Source: Flabesymbios commensalis (taxonomy: Eukaryota > Annelida > Polychaeta > Terebellida > Flabelligeridae). Taken from it: DNA of 64,000 bases. Made by a program: the position numbers and the translations under genes. Numbering within the stretch: position 1 is the stretch's first letter; the number at the start of each line of letters is the position of its first letter. The DNA is taken from assembly GCA_964017125.1 (NCBI GenBank), contig OZ024903.1, forward strand, positions 86,806,247 through 86,870,246, given 5' to 3'. The notes beneath the pieces were generated by a model that was given only the letters and a program-made list of their open reading frames with translations, made no database searches and was not told where the DNA came from. This document shows positions 1 through 11,210 of this stretch, piece after piece.

Positions 1-454
1 TGAAATGAGACCCAAGTGTCGGTTAAGTCAACCAATCATATGAAATAATAACAGCAAAATGTAAGTGCAGATCTGATGTTCTGAACTATATGATTTGCTT
101 AATACGGCATGCAGTTGGAATGTGCCAGCTTCCATTGATCACACAATATTTATTCATTTTGATTTCACGTGAAACAAAACATGTCCATTTTCTCTCAGCC
201 AGAGTGGTAAAATGTAAAGTCGGATGATATGTCTTTAGACTTGATATCAGACTTTACCTTTTAGCAATCTCATTGACATATGGATTTCAACTTCTGCTCA
301 GCTAATCAATTCTTTTTACAAACATCTTCCACACGATCATGCCTCATCCAGCTTGTGCAAAACCATTTTTTATCAATCATTCAAAGAAAATACATACAAA
401 TTTGACTCCATATGCCCTTTTTTTGACTCATTTTATTTGAATGTTAAACCTGTC
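1..454. other. AT-rich spacer, no gene seen
   Basis: No coding pattern or recognised repeat. A weak imperfect hairpin lies near 214-258, where TAAAGTC and GACTTTA arms face each other. It resembles the small palindromic elements elsewhere in the window but is too decayed to assign. Confidence 0.4.
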
Positions 455-689
455 TTAACCTTTCAAGCACTACACTAAAAAATAATTTTTAGCTCATATG
501 AAGTTGTGTCTGGGCCCACAACTTCAAGTGATTTAAAATTACTGATATCTGTTTAATTTAAGGCCGAACATTTGCAACTATTTTAAATTTGTTTTTGAAA
601 ACACATTTTATTCCCAATAACAATGATTTGATCTGCTAATGAAACGGACTAAAAACAACTATAGTCGTGCTTAGCGCTGTAAGGGTTAA
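455..689 (-). mobile_element. TTAA-flanked MITE, family P3
   Basis: TTAA is present at both ends and the right end reads GCGCTGTAAGGG before TTAA. The interior holds the stem AAGTTGTG...CACAACTT near 503-528. In inverted orientation it matches 16504-16733 through the shared block with AGTCGTGCT. TTAA duplications with CCC-starting ends are typical of piggyBac-type transposons, so it is probably a non-autonomous relative. No transposase is present. Confidence 0.65.
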
Positions 690-963
690 ACTAGAAATAG
701 ATTTATAAACAAATGTCCCTTTATTTTATATAAAACTGAATATTTTCTATTCAGATCCCAGTAGCTGATTTCAGACTCCGCACCAGCATGGCGTCAGCAA
801 CTCAGCATCACCACATACACATACATGTACTACTCAATCAATGTGTCTGTGTAGAGGAGTGAAGATACTGGTGTGTTTTATAGTCATATCGTCCACTTGG
901 AGATATGGATGAAGTAAACATTCCACACACTATAAGCATTCCGCACATGTCATCCACATGTAT

Positions 964-1180
964 TTAATCCATAAAGTGCTGAAATTTTTCGTATAAACCA
1001 TGGAGACCAAAGGGTTTTTTCAATTTAAAATCATTATAAATGTCTTAGTTAGCTCGTTCGCCTTCATTTTAATACCTATGTTATGGGTCTACGGCGATTA
1101 TAAATATTGTATTCTTACAGTGCAGGGATTGACTTTAGAAGTCAGAATCTGACGTCTACATATCGCGCTGTAAGAGTTAA
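964..1180 (+). mobile_element. TTAA-flanked MITE, family P2
   Basis: The 217-bp element is bounded by TTAA. It has the family P2 landmarks in order: GTGCTGAAAT near the left end, GTATAAACCATGGAGACCA, ATACCTATGTTATGGGTCTA, then GACTTTAGAAGTCAGA and TCTGACGTCTA, ending CGCTGTAAGAG. About a dozen copies of this family occur in the window in both orientations. Confidence 0.7.
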
Positions 1181-1429
1181 AAGCTTTCAAGTGCTTGTTT
1201 TTGACACACAAAAAGTCTCATCGTTGTTCTATATAATGGTTTAATATTCGTTGAATCAAGGATACTAGTTCCAGTATCCTTGGTTGAATTGAATTTTTTT
1301 GAATTTAAAGCACATCCATCGAATTATAACTACGATGATATTTTAAGAATGAATGAATATAATATCACTGTCTGACTGACTGCCTGACTACCTGACTCAC
1401 TGACTCACTGAACTCGACAGGGAAGAAAA

Positions 1430-1790
1430 ATGAGTGAATGAGTGAATGAGTGAATCAGTGGATGAATAAATGAATGGATGTCTGAACGAACGAATGAATG
1501 AATGAATGAATGAATGAATGAATGAATGAATGAATGAATGAATGAATGAATGAATGAATGGATAAATGAATGAATGTATATGAATGAATGAATGAATGAA
1601 TGAATGAATGAATGAATGAATGAATGAATGAATGAATAAATGAATGAATGAATGAATGAATGAATGAATGAATGAATGAATGAATGAATGAATGAATGAA
1701 TGAATGAATGAATGAATGAATGAATGAATGAATGAATGAATGAATGAATGAATGAATGAATGAATGAATGAATGAATGAATGAATGAATG
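1430..1790. repeat. (TGAA)n microsatellite
   Basis: About 90 units of TGAA with few interruptions. The minus strand reads open as an IHSF repeat, which is a by-product of a 4-bp repeat and not a gene. It abuts a SINE fragment whose family tail is TTCATTTCATT, so the array probably grew from that SINE tail. Confidence 0.95.
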
Positions 1791-1892
1791 TGCACATACA
1801 GCCTAAACTGTGTCAGGAAAATATCCTGATGATGGCGAGATGAATCAGATGACACTGGCTTCCAGACTGAAGATTCAAAATTTGAATACCAA
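1791..1892 (-). mobile_element. SINE-A fragment (3' body)
   Basis: Matches the 3' third of the dimeric SINE at 9583-9891, in reverse orientation: the blocks around GTGCACATACAGCCTAAACTG and GATGACACTGGCTTCCAGAC correspond to that element. Both tRNA-like heads are missing, as expected for a 5'-truncated insertion. Confidence 0.65.
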
Positions 1893-2036
1893 ACCTGTAT
1901 ACCATAGCGATGAATTTTTTTATGAAACCGAATTCGAGAAATTCACACTATTGCATTTTACATTATATTATCAGAGATTCTAGATCGTTAATGTCACTCA
2001 CTCGCTCGCAACGATCGATCAAGAAATCAAGAAATC

Positions 2037-2455
<419 letters not shown>

Positions 2456-2524
2456 CAATCAATGACTACATTATGTCACTATAGGCTGACCTCATGTCTC
2501 CATTATGGTAGTATAACCTAGGCC

Positions 2525-3786
2525 GCTATTGTTGACGATACATTGTCAGATCCTAGCTGTCTGTAGCTGATGCTGTCATGTACCTGATAATGACTAGACA
2601 AGGTGTTAGTCCCTGTAAGAGATCAAACAGTCTGTGCCGCCCGCCTCCACTACTGTCTGTGTGACACAGTCTGTGTCAACTCACACATACCTGATCACAC
2701 TACAAATACTCCTCTATCCACTCTCATGGAATAACTATGTCAATGTAATGCGTCACTCCTAGCTGCCAACAACATAGACAAAGTATGCATCATATACATG
2801 ACGTATTTCTCTCTCAATTATCAAAGCATTTACAATTGCGATTGTTGCATGCCCCTTTCACTTAAAAACATGATTGATTATAGAGAACCTCGCAAAACTC
2901 TGTCTTTAAGAGCAGACTTCACCGGATCTTAAAAGCCAAGTTTAGTTTTGTTCAAATACGTTTTTTTATTGATTCAGGAGAAAATGGTAATCCTAGAATA
3001 TAAAGTACTTCTTAAAGGCCAGTTCCTCTTATTAGGTGCATTGTTATATTGGATTTGTAATCATTAGGTTTTGACAAGTGGATAGCAATTAAACATTTTT
3101 TTCGAAAAAAATACAGAACTTTTTTGTGTTTTAGAACAAAAAGATCACGCGTTTGTGTATATGGCTGTGGTGACATACTTGAGGTCGGGATTTTTAAACA
3201 GTTATGTTAATGACCTGATTTATGATAGCTTCAAAATTATTGGACATTTTAGAGATCAATTATGATTTTCAAAAAATGTCCGAGTCTCTCATTAGGATTA
3301 TTCAAATTCTCACTTTAGAGTGCAAGTTGCACATTCAAGTGTTGAGCTTTTGCCTTTAAAGTAAGTTTTTATTGGCTCTCTTATAGTGCTATGTTCGTCA
3401 AAGCGCCTCTTTATTTTGCAAATAAAAAATAGTGATAATTCAGGCTTTGTCAATTTACATTTCGGGGTGTAAGGGTAATATTTTTTAAATTACAATTTTA
3501 AACTGTTGCGAGTGTGAAGGCAGTTATTATTATTTTTTTTATATACTATGTAGTATTGAAAACTGAACATTTGCTTGCAACAGTTCATATAATTATTGGC
3601 ATGCTTACGCAGCGGATTTTTTCGAGTGGATCACTGGCCCCGGCACTCGAGTGTTGGCCTATGGCTATGTGTGTGCACGAGGCTCCATCCACAAACCTAC
3701 TATCCACGGCGTTTATTTGTGAACGAGTGTCCAGTCTTTTTCGGTAACGTGTTTTAAATTATTTTTCACGTGTTTAGAGCAAGCGT
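2525..3786. other. Gene-free spacer
   Basis: AT-rich with short open frames only; none resembles a known protein. A patch at 3620-3740 is somewhat richer in G and C, without recognisable motifs. Confidence 0.4.
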
Positions 3787-3828
3787 GTTCTATCTGCTAC
3801 TCTCATCTGAGTAGCGGATAGAACACTG
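3786..3828. repeat. Hairpin (18-bp arms)
   Basis: GTGTTCTATC and GATAGAACAC open and close an inverted repeat with one mismatched pair and a 6-base loop. It looks like the core of a small palindromic element. Confidence 0.6.
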
Positions 3829-3907
3829 TATCTGGGGAGATATAAGGTTTAATTGATCGTTTACATAAAAAAATTGACATATTGGAAATTTTTATTTTTT
3901 ATATGTT

Positions 3908-4088
3908 TTTATGAATGTGGCGCGAATCTGTTGTAGGGCCTACGTTTTGGTTGTCATGATCCCAGAAATTGGAACAGTTTGGGTCACTGCATATGTGTGC
4001 ACAGAAGAAATATATCAACCTCAGCGGGTCCCAAACCCGGTACCCTGGGCTCTGTACCCCGGCTAATGAGCTATCCTGGCGCCACATT
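3908..4088 (-). mobile_element. tRNA-derived SINE-like element (SINE-C)
   Basis: Read on the minus strand, the right part begins GGCGCCAGGATAGCTCATTA, an A-box-like block, and about 30 bases later GGGTTTGGGACCC stands at the B-box position. The downstream body (to about 3908) is not tRNA-like. The head has extra bases and does not fold into a clean cloverleaf, so I read it as a SINE rather than a tRNA gene. Only one copy is seen here. Confidence 0.45.
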
Positions 4089-4392
4089 ATATACAAATAA
4101 CATGATAACGAAAATATAGACTATATCGACGAATAAATTTAGTCCAATTTTCAGCGCAGGCAGCCAGCTATATTGGTCCAGAATAATCTAATGATAAACG
4201 CATGACACTATGGGGATACCGTAATATAACCTCACACAGCGTGATCACCATCCTTGAAAAAAACCTCTACCCTGCATGCATGCGCGCTCATCAGTTTGCT
4301 GATTATGTCATACTTGTAACACTACAGCCTGATCATCGTTCATGCTGTGAAGCTGGTATCCTCTCATCCTCAGCACTATCATACAATACGAA

Positions 4393-4466
4393 CAGGCAGT
4401 ATCTGTTTACTTTACAACCAAGAACTTGTTACAACTAAGCAGATACTGACGTTTGGCTTTGCAGAG
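4393..4466. repeat. Palindromic element, family H
   Basis: Left arm GGCAGTATCTGTTTAC; right arm AAGCAGATACTGACGTTTGGC. Family H is a foldback of about 70 bp whose best copies (39134-39199 and 52776-52843) read AAAGCCAAAAGGCAGTATCT and its complement around a short loop. Confidence 0.6.
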
Positions 4467-4469
4467 CAG

Positions 4470-5125
4470 CGTAGCTAGCGCCTAGTGTAAAAAACTTGAC
4501 CATGCCTGATGACTTCATCCCAGAACTAGAAATACTGTTAGAAACTGTTATGAGAATCCATTTGAATGACACTGTTATTTCGACAGGTCTCGAATTAAAT
4601 TCAGCAGGAGTAGCCCCACGTCTTCAATGTCAAACACAAAGGATTAGCTTAGTTCATATATAATACAGTTTTAAAAATTATGAAAATACAGTATATATCG
4701 TGATATCAATGTCATAGTTGAAAAAATGTTATAACCTAGGTTAAAATGATAATTTAGCAGACTGTTGCATGAAGAATAAAAAACAAATAGAACTATTTTA
4801 AGTGCTGCATTTGCCCTTATCATTTCTCATCCACCTGAACCTTATATTGCTGACACAATCGGCAAATTAAAATGATATAAAGTTTTTATTTAAAAAACTA
4901 GAGTTGTCATAATTTACAGGGTTTTAAGCTCTATACCGGCCATGTTCTGTTATGTAAGGACGGCTAGAGAGCACATTAACGTGCCTCACTGATAGGGGTG
5001 ATAAATTGTGCGTCCCACCAGTGCTGCCACCTTCCTGGGGGGCCACATAACCACTTTATATTTACGACCTTGTTGATATTTATTTGTCATATAGCGCCTG
5101 TCATATATACTGTCGTACATAGCCA
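4470..5125. other. Gene-free spacer
   Basis: AT-rich sequence without a credible ORF or recognised repeat. Confidence 0.4.
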
Positions 5126-5127
5126 AC

Positions 5128-5186
5128 ATACAGTATCTGCATACTCACAAGTAAGCAGACACTGCATTTTGGCTTTGCAGGCCAGT
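5128..5186. repeat. Palindromic element, family H (partial)
   Basis: CAGTATCTGCATACTCACAAGT is followed by AAGTAAGCAGACACTGCATT and TTGGCTTTGCAG. The left outer arm (AAAGCC side) is eroded. Confidence 0.55.
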
Positions 5187-5551
5187 ATAGGCGCCTCAGT
5201 CACACATCATCCAGTACTTGATGTCTATCATAACGCCTCTGTCATCACATAATTCATCACTTACACTGCATTTTTAGACGTTGTGAAACTATGAGCTCAT
5301 CAATTATCAGGACATAGTTTCACCAGGAATTGATATTAATGGGGCGTTTGAGGGCAGCCAATAAATTAGACGTTCAATAAACTTATATCAAAGTTCCTGA
5401 TTGTTTAATGTATGCCTAAAGCTGCCTGAATATATGCAACGTTATCGCATTACATCTCAGCTCTGTCGAATGCATATTTTATGGTGTAGTTTTAAAATAT
5501 GTTGATATTCACTGACAAATTGTTTCCCATGCGAAAATGTATTTTAAAGAC

Positions 5552-5650
5552 ATCCCAATAAGTACCATGCATTGACCCAATGTTGATTTGGCGTTGGACC
5601 ACCCTTTACAATGCTGGCCCAACATCAAGTCAACATTTGGTTTGCTGGGA
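5552..5650. mobile_element. Palindromic MITE, family B
   Basis: Begins TCCCAATAAG, has ATTGACCCAATGTTG and a mirrored ATGCTGGCCCAACATCAAG, and ends TTTGCTGGGA. Family B is a foldback of about 100-110 bp with ends near CCCAGCAAACACGAGAC and a centre near GTCGTAGACG; about twenty copies are present. Confidence 0.7.
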
Positions 5651-5835
5651 TCAACTTTACGTTTACATCAGGATTAGAAGGTAAAAGGTGAAGGTGCAGG
5701 TTTATGTGCTGATATCAAATCTGAAGACCTATCATCCAATTTTTTTTACAATTCACCCCCTGGTCACTGGATCTGGCTAATCGTCTGTCATTACAACTCC
5801 ACAAGAGCATACAGCCCTGCAAATACTCATTTACA

Positions 5836-5900
5836 CATGAGCGAAGTGAAGCACGTGAGGGAGAAGTGCCTTGCCCAAGAAGAAATCATCGAAACAATGC
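5836..5900 (-). mobile_element. Possible SINE-B core fragment
   Basis: GAAGTGCCTTGCCCAAGA is the reverse complement, with a few changes, of the block at 13718-13748 in the SINE-like element at 13588-13915. It is short, so chance or a shared core is possible. Confidence 0.3.
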
Positions 5901-6700
5901 CTCAACTTTACCATTTTTTAAACACAACACGTACTTGCATCAACAACAATGTGATTAAACACCTTGTAAATATGTACAACAAGCCACATGGTGCAAGGGA
6001 CTGTGCTGCTTGAATGCAACTGTAGAAAAATATATTATCCGGAAAAGAGTGTCTTTGACTTACTAAAGAGTAACAGTTCATATATATAACACATTGTACA
6101 CATTTATCATGATCTAAAGTTTATAATTAAATGGATATTTTTATTTCGCATCATTGGCTAGTGTACATTTATTAGTGTTTTGAAATAGTTGTGGATTGTA
6201 TAATTTGTAAAAAGGAATGGGGATATTTTGATAAGATTTTCGTGAATATAGATAAAGTTCTGATGTGTTAACACTATGTGGTCAATTTTACTTGAACACA
6301 TAGAAAACCTAAAAAGTATTTGAAAATATTTAAAAGGATTTGACGTATTTTTCGTATACATATATTATTTATGTGGGGTTATTTATGTAAAAAAACAAGA
6401 TTACATTAAATATATGCATAATAACTACATGTGAGATCATAGTCACACAGAAACAGGTTTTTCTTGCTGTAACAATCCACAATACAACTTTGTGTGCTAA
6501 TTTTTATGCATTGTCTTGAACTAGACCTAAGTTTCATGTACTGTTATTTATTTTTCGAGAAAACACTGGAATTCTTTTTACAAAAACAAGTGGAACTGAC
6601 TTGCCTTAAATTGGAGAAATAATTATGCAATGAACCAAAAAGATAATTTATCTTTAGATCGTCTAACTGCTTAAGTTGATTTTACGAAGTTTGTATTATT
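5900..6700. other. AT-rich spacer
   Basis: Very AT-rich, including near-continuous A/T tracts from 6050 to 6420. No gene or recognised element. Confidence 0.4.
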
Positions 6701-7660
6701 AGACCATGGGCTGAAAGTCGAAACCCTTCCTCGCTGGGTATTTTTTTAGACCAAATTTTTTTTAAACCTTATATGTACCAAGTTACTTCCAGGTGGTCTG
6801 CAGATTTTCTATGCATGGACAAGGTCACCAGTGGTCATCGAAATATGGTACCCTCGAACCTTACTTAGGGTTGTATAAAAATGTGTCATATAAATAGGTC
6901 GAAACACAAGCCAAGTACACATGGTGACATGGGTTGGTGTTTGGTTTCATAGGGGAGTTATCCCAAGGTAATGGTAAGGTCATCTCAAAGTCACACCAAG
7001 GTCAAATCAGCTCAAAACGGTGGAAAATAGAATATTGGCACAGCACTTCCAATAACTCGGTCGGAACGCAACCCAAGTACATGGTGACATCGGTTGGTGT
7101 TTGGTTTCATAGGGGAGTTATCCCAAGGCATGGTAAGGTCATCTCAAGGTGACAGAAAGGTCAAATCAGCTGGAAACGGTTGAAAATAAATCATTTTTGT
7201 TGTTTTTGCTGACATGATATTCCCTTGAAATGTATATGATGGTTTGAAACATACATATATCCCAACACAGACCTACACCAAAACACCCAGAGAGGTTACA
7301 GGGATAACATAAGGGTTGGAGGGACTTTTCACCCTCCTCCCCCCCCCCCCACACAAATCACCCTTATGTCAACACTGTTTGATATGGCAGAAATAGATCA
7401 AATATAGCACACTGATGTTATATTTTAACCAATGGCCAATGCACATTGATTACATCTTATAAGGCTCAATAACCTAATCATACATGGTGAAATAGGGATG
7501 TATTTCACAGGGGTGTTACCCCAAGGTCATGGCAACATCATCTCAAGGTCACGGCAATGTCAAAACAACGCAAAACTGTTTTTGCTACAATTATGTTCAC
7601 TTCAGATTTCGCCATGACCTTGGGACTCCCCTATGAAGTCCAACCTCAACCCTTGTCACC
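6700..7660 (+). repeat. Dispersed repeat rich in AAGGTCA half-sites (family N)
   Basis: Two adjacent copies of a unit of roughly 150 bp (about 6910-7060 and 7062-7200) share CATGGTGACAT, GGTTGGTGTTTGGTTTCATA and GGTAAGGTCATCTCAA. A third, more diverged copy is at 7480-7580, and an inverted stretch is at 8590-8870. The units repeatedly carry CAAGGTCA or AAGGTCA, the half-site recognised by nuclear receptors such as ERR and NR5A. No ORF resembles a transposase. Confidence 0.6.
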
Positions 7661-7787
7661 ATGTGTTGGTGTTGATGGGGTATAACCCCTCCAGTCCTTT
7701 TGGGTACATGTTGCTTTACCTCTGTCCGCTCTGTCTGTGTGTTCTGTCCCATTCATTTCTGCCAGCGCTTTCTATCGTGCAGGCGGT

Positions 7788-7888
7788 CAAATACGAAACA
7801 TTGACCCAATGCTCGGCTAATGTTGGCCCACCGTCTACGATGCTGAGCCAACATTAGCCCAGTATTGGGTTACTGTGTCGTGTTTGGC
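7788..7888. mobile_element. Palindromic MITE, family B
   Basis: AAATACGAAACATTGACCCAATG on the left is mirrored by CAGTATTGGG and TGTGTCGTGTTT on the right, around TCTACGATGC. It is the first of a run of family B relatives. Confidence 0.65.
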
Positions 7889-7894
7889 GCCACG

Positions 7895-8090
7895 CTGGAC
7901 GTGGGCCAGTGTCACAGACTGCGGGCCAGCATTAACCCAGCTTTGGTTCAAAGCATCATGCCCCTACCGGCAGCATACAGGTGCCCGCAGCATAAAGTAC
8001 TGCTTAGGACTGAATGGATACTGGCCAGCACCGGCGACGCTGGCCCAACATTTAGCAGACATTGGGTTGGTGTCTGCTTGTAATCACCGC
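7895..8090. mobile_element. Eroded family B MITE copies
   Basis: Two core palindromes with degraded ends: GGGCCAGTGTCACAGACTGC followed by GGGCCAGCATTAACCCAG (7901-7943), and ACTGGCCAGCACCGGCGACG followed by CTGGCCCAACATTTAGC (8018-8057). They lie between better-preserved copies, suggesting repeated insertion into relatives or local duplication. Confidence 0.5.
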
Positions 8091-8121
8091 CAGCAGTAAG
8101 CAATACCAGGCCAGCTGCTAT

Positions 8122-8231
8122 TCCCAGCAAACACAAAACAATTGTATAATATTTGTACAACGTCGGCCCAACGTTTTTGACGTTGGTTCCATATTGTACA
8201 AATGTTATACAAATGTTTCGTGTTTACTGGG
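8122..8231. mobile_element. Palindromic MITE, family B (TTGTATAAT subtype)
   Basis: Ends TTCCCAGCAAACACAAAACA and TTTCGTGTTTACTGGG. The interior uses ATTGTATAATATTTGTACAA instead of the ACCCAATGTTGG core; the same variant occurs at 12875-12967. The centre is AACGTTTTTGACGTT. Confidence 0.75.
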
Positions 8232-8241
8232 TTGGACGCAG

Positions 8242-8355
8242 CCCAGCTAACACGGGGCGTTGCATTTGAACCAGTGCTGGTTTGATGCTGGTCCAGTGTC
8301 GCAGACGGTGGCCCAGCATTTGACCAGCATTGGGTTATCGTTGTGTTTGTTGGGA
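8242..8355. mobile_element. Palindromic MITE, family B
   Basis: GCCCAGCTAACACGGGGCGT on the left and TTATCGTTGTGTTTGTTGGGA on the right, with CTGGTCCAGTGTCGCAGACG near the centre. It starts 11 bp after the preceding copy. Confidence 0.75.
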
Positions 8356-8589
8356 ATATTAACAAGTGTTTCGCACTAAAACGGGAATAATAAATTCCAC
8401 TTAATACATGGTTTTTACTGTCCACAGGAGCCATTTAACAACAATAATTACAAAAGCCATTGACACTCCATCTATTAGTTATCAACCTGTATGGTTACAT
8501 GTAGGCCTATGCTGCTAGAGGAGAGACATCACAAAAAACTAGACCCTTCCAGTTATTATCCTGTAATCTATTGAGGTGTTTTGGTATAA

Positions 8590-8866
8590 GTCCTTGTTAG
8601 GGTCTAGGTATGTTTCAAGCCATCATAGACATCCGACCGATTTATTGGAAGTGCTGACCCAGTAATCTACTTTCAACCATTTGAGCTAATTTGACCTTGC
8701 TGTGACCTTGAGATGACCTTACCATGTGAACAACTCCCATATGAAATCTAACACTTATCCATGTCATCATGTGTACTTGGCTCGAGTTTTGATTTTTTAT
8801 TCTTATACCACCCTCAGGGTCAAGGGTACCATACTTCGATGAAGGAGGGTTACAGGTGGGCCCAAG

Positions 8867-8870
<4 letters not shown>
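8590..8870 (-). repeat. Inverted copy of family N
   Basis: The reverse complement aligns with blocks at 7020-7060, 7140-7255 and 6840-6900, for example AGCACTTCCAATAA and GGCTTGAAACATACC. It is cut by the (AT)n tract on its right side. Confidence 0.55.

Positions 8871-8871
<1 letters not shown>

Positions 8872-8947
<76 letters not shown>
8872..8947. repeat. (AT)n microsatellite
   Basis: About 38 uninterrupted AT units. The open frames reading alternating Y and I residues on both strands come only from this tract. Confidence 0.97.
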
Positions 8948-8950
<3 letters not shown>

Positions 8951-9335
8951 ATCTCGACCAATCCGAAGCCTATGATATATCGTAAAATGAAATGAATCGG
9001 GCTTTAGACCACCTTTATGCACATATAGGCTAAACTGGGCCAGGAGAACCTCCTGAGAATGATGAGATGAATGAGATGACACTGTCCTCCAGACACAGGA
9101 TTCGAAATTCGAGCCCTGGCGGTCAGAGCCGAGCACGCTACATCTCGGTCACGGAGGCTCCCCACAATCCTGAGTTTCACGCGTGGATGGGGAAGAAATA
9201 TGTTGTTTCTTTCCAACCGCGGAGACCGGGAACTGAACCCCGAGCTCTAGCGTAAAAGGCAGCCGTGCTAACCACTATCCTAGGGCCCCCGCCTATGATA
9301 TATCGTAACCTGTACGAGAATACAGGCCCTGGTCT
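8948..9335. mobile_element. Half of palindromic element K, split by a SINE
   Basis: 8950-8985 and 9291-9335 together correspond to one half of the perfect palindrome at 51702-51789: CATCTCGACCAATC, then GAAGCCTA(C/T)GATATATCGTA, then CCTGTACGAGAATACAGGCCCTGG. The intervening 8986-9290 is a SINE. The other arm is missing and (AT)n stands in its place. Confidence 0.65.
8986..9290 (-). mobile_element. SINE-A, full-length copy
   Basis: An approximately 305-bp copy of the dimeric tRNA-derived SINE described at 9583-9891, reversed. It is flanked by an 18-bp direct repeat, GCCTATGATATATCGTAA, at 8968-8985 and 9291-9308, which is the target-site duplication of LINE-mediated insertion. It interrupts a palindromic MITE half, so it is younger than that element. 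Confidence 0.88.
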
Positions 9336-9582
9336 AGAAGAAATACTGAATCTGTATGGTCACTAGCGCTTTATTTTTTCAACGCGCATTTCAGCCAATG
9401 TCACCATTTTCGAGTATTGTTAGGATAGGAAATCACCACAACTTAGAAATTGAAACGTGAAAATGAACATGTTTGTCAAAACCGCACAATCGTTGTTGCA
9501 TTAGACGCGCACTGTCTTCAAAAGAAAAAGTCTGTTTCAAAATTAAAACTGTTTTCACATAATTTCCTTTTCTGGTGGTGAT

Positions 9583-9891
9583 GGGCGGGGGCCCTAGGGT
9601 AGTGGTTAGCACCGCTGCCTTTCACGCCAGAGTTCGGGGTTCGGTTCCCGGTCTCGGCGGTTTGAAAGAAACAAAAATGTTTCTTCCCCATCCACGTGTG
9701 AAAGTTAGTATTGTGGGGAGCCTCCGTGACCGAGAGGTAGCGTGCTCGGCCTCAGACCGCCAGGGCACGAATTTCGAATCCTGTGTCTGGAGGACAGTGT
9801 CATCTCAATCATCTCACCATCCTCAGGAGGTTCTCCTGGCCCAGTTTAGCCTATATGTGCACAAAGGTGGCCTAAAGCCCGATTCATTTCA
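9583..9891 (+). mobile_element. SINE-A, dimeric tRNA-derived SINE, full length
   Basis: Two tRNA-like heads come first. The first (about 9588-9662) has A-box-like TAGGGTAGTGGTTAGCAC and B-box-like GGGTTCGGTTCCC. The second (about 9717-9796) has GTGACCGAGAGGTAGCGTGC and ATTTCGAATCC, with CCTCCGT and GGAGG able to pair as an acceptor stem. A non-tRNA body follows with CTCCTGGCCCAGTTTAGCC, ending in an ATTCATTTC-type tail without poly-A. The exact 15-bp duplication TTTTCTGGTGGTGAT flanks it at 9568-9582 and 9892-9906. The first head looks Glu-like and the second Leu/Ser-like. It would be transcribed by RNA polymerase III and moved by a partner LINE that I cannot name. Confidence 0.9.
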
Positions 9892-9906
9892 TTTTCTGGT
9901 GGTGAT

Positions 9907-11210
9907 CTATACCTCAGAAATAATTATATTTTCATTCCATACTATAATTGTTATTTAATGTATGTTATAATTATTGTATAATATTAAGTCTAGCAAAACT
10001 CTGTACTCCATTCATTAGTTTGAGTAGAAAAAGCCGATTCAGATGAGAGTAATTTATAACTACATGCGAGCAAAATCGTTTACAGAGAATAATAATGATA
10101 ACTTTAAAACATGCATACAATCAAAAGTCACATCAGACTATTTGATTGATACATTTATTATTTTGAAAGAAGAACAACCCATACATTACAGGCTATGTAA
10201 ATATACGCCAGGTTAAAATTATAACGATAATACGATTGCTATTCTCCTCGTCTTTGATTTTCGATGAATATGATGTAATCACTGAAATGGACAGTATTCG
10301 TAATATAGCGGTTTGATCCACCAATAAATGCAATTCTAAGGAGGTACTTCGGATGTAATACCATTATGTAAACATCCACTCGACTAATATGATACATTGG
10401 CCTAGGAGTGGAGAAATCTCAAACCCAGTGGGTTTGAGATTTCGTCACTTTATGTATATATGTTTTTACACGTTCAACTCATTTAATGAGATGCTTTATG
10501 TTCGAAAAATAAAAGCATGTGTTGCACATCTAAATCTCACATAGCTATCTAAAAACAAGCAGCAATTACTACTTAGTTTTTAAAATGAGCAGCTACCACG
10601 GTTTGGCTTTGAATAGCAAAGATTTAATAACATATAGCAGTAATTAAACAAATACTGCAGGACATCGATTATATTAGATGCCCGCCAGCACACAGAATCA
10701 TGGCCCGTCTTTACCTTATCATTATATATTTGTTGAGGGACTAGTCGGCCTGTATTGAACTATCAGAATTTAGCAATAAAAATGTCACTCTGCCTCATGC
10801 ATTATGGCCCCTATATAATGGGTTTAACAAGATCAAAGGTGTAGTTTGCGTCTTGACCGTATGCTTTGACCACTAACAGCCACCTTTTAAGTACTGAAGA
10901 AATATTTGTCTTTAGTCTTTGTATTAACAATACTTTTGTTTTTTTCTATCATACAACGATTGCATCATTACGACTTGGTTGATAAAATCAATGCTTAAGC
11001 TAGGTGATTTTAATTCCGTGTTGATTTTGGTTGTTTTCACGGCCCAGTCTGGCAGTTATTTACTCAGCAGATTTGTTCCTGGGATACAAATAAAAGATAA
11101 TTCCCATGGCGCCAATTATAGGGATTACACGTTCAGAGCCCACACATATCCGTCTGGGACACGGATTTAGAAAGGTCGCTTTTAACACCTTTATTGGGAT
11201 TAAATCCTAC
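9907..11210. other. Gene-free AT-rich spacer
   Basis: No credible coding sequence. The stretch holds one compact hairpin (10413-10443). Confidence 0.4.
10413..10443. repeat. Perfect 31-bp hairpin
   Basis: GAAATCTCAAACCCA pairs exactly with TGGGTTTGAGATTTC around a single G. No runs of T follow that would suggest a terminator, and such terminators are not expected in an animal. Confidence 0.8.

Noticed and set aside
1397-1855. Long open frame reading IHSF repeats
   Set aside because: Pure translation of the (TGAA)n array.
9583-9800. True tRNA genes at the A/B boxes
   Set aside because: The heads lie inside duplicated SINEs with target duplications and do not form clean cloverleaves.
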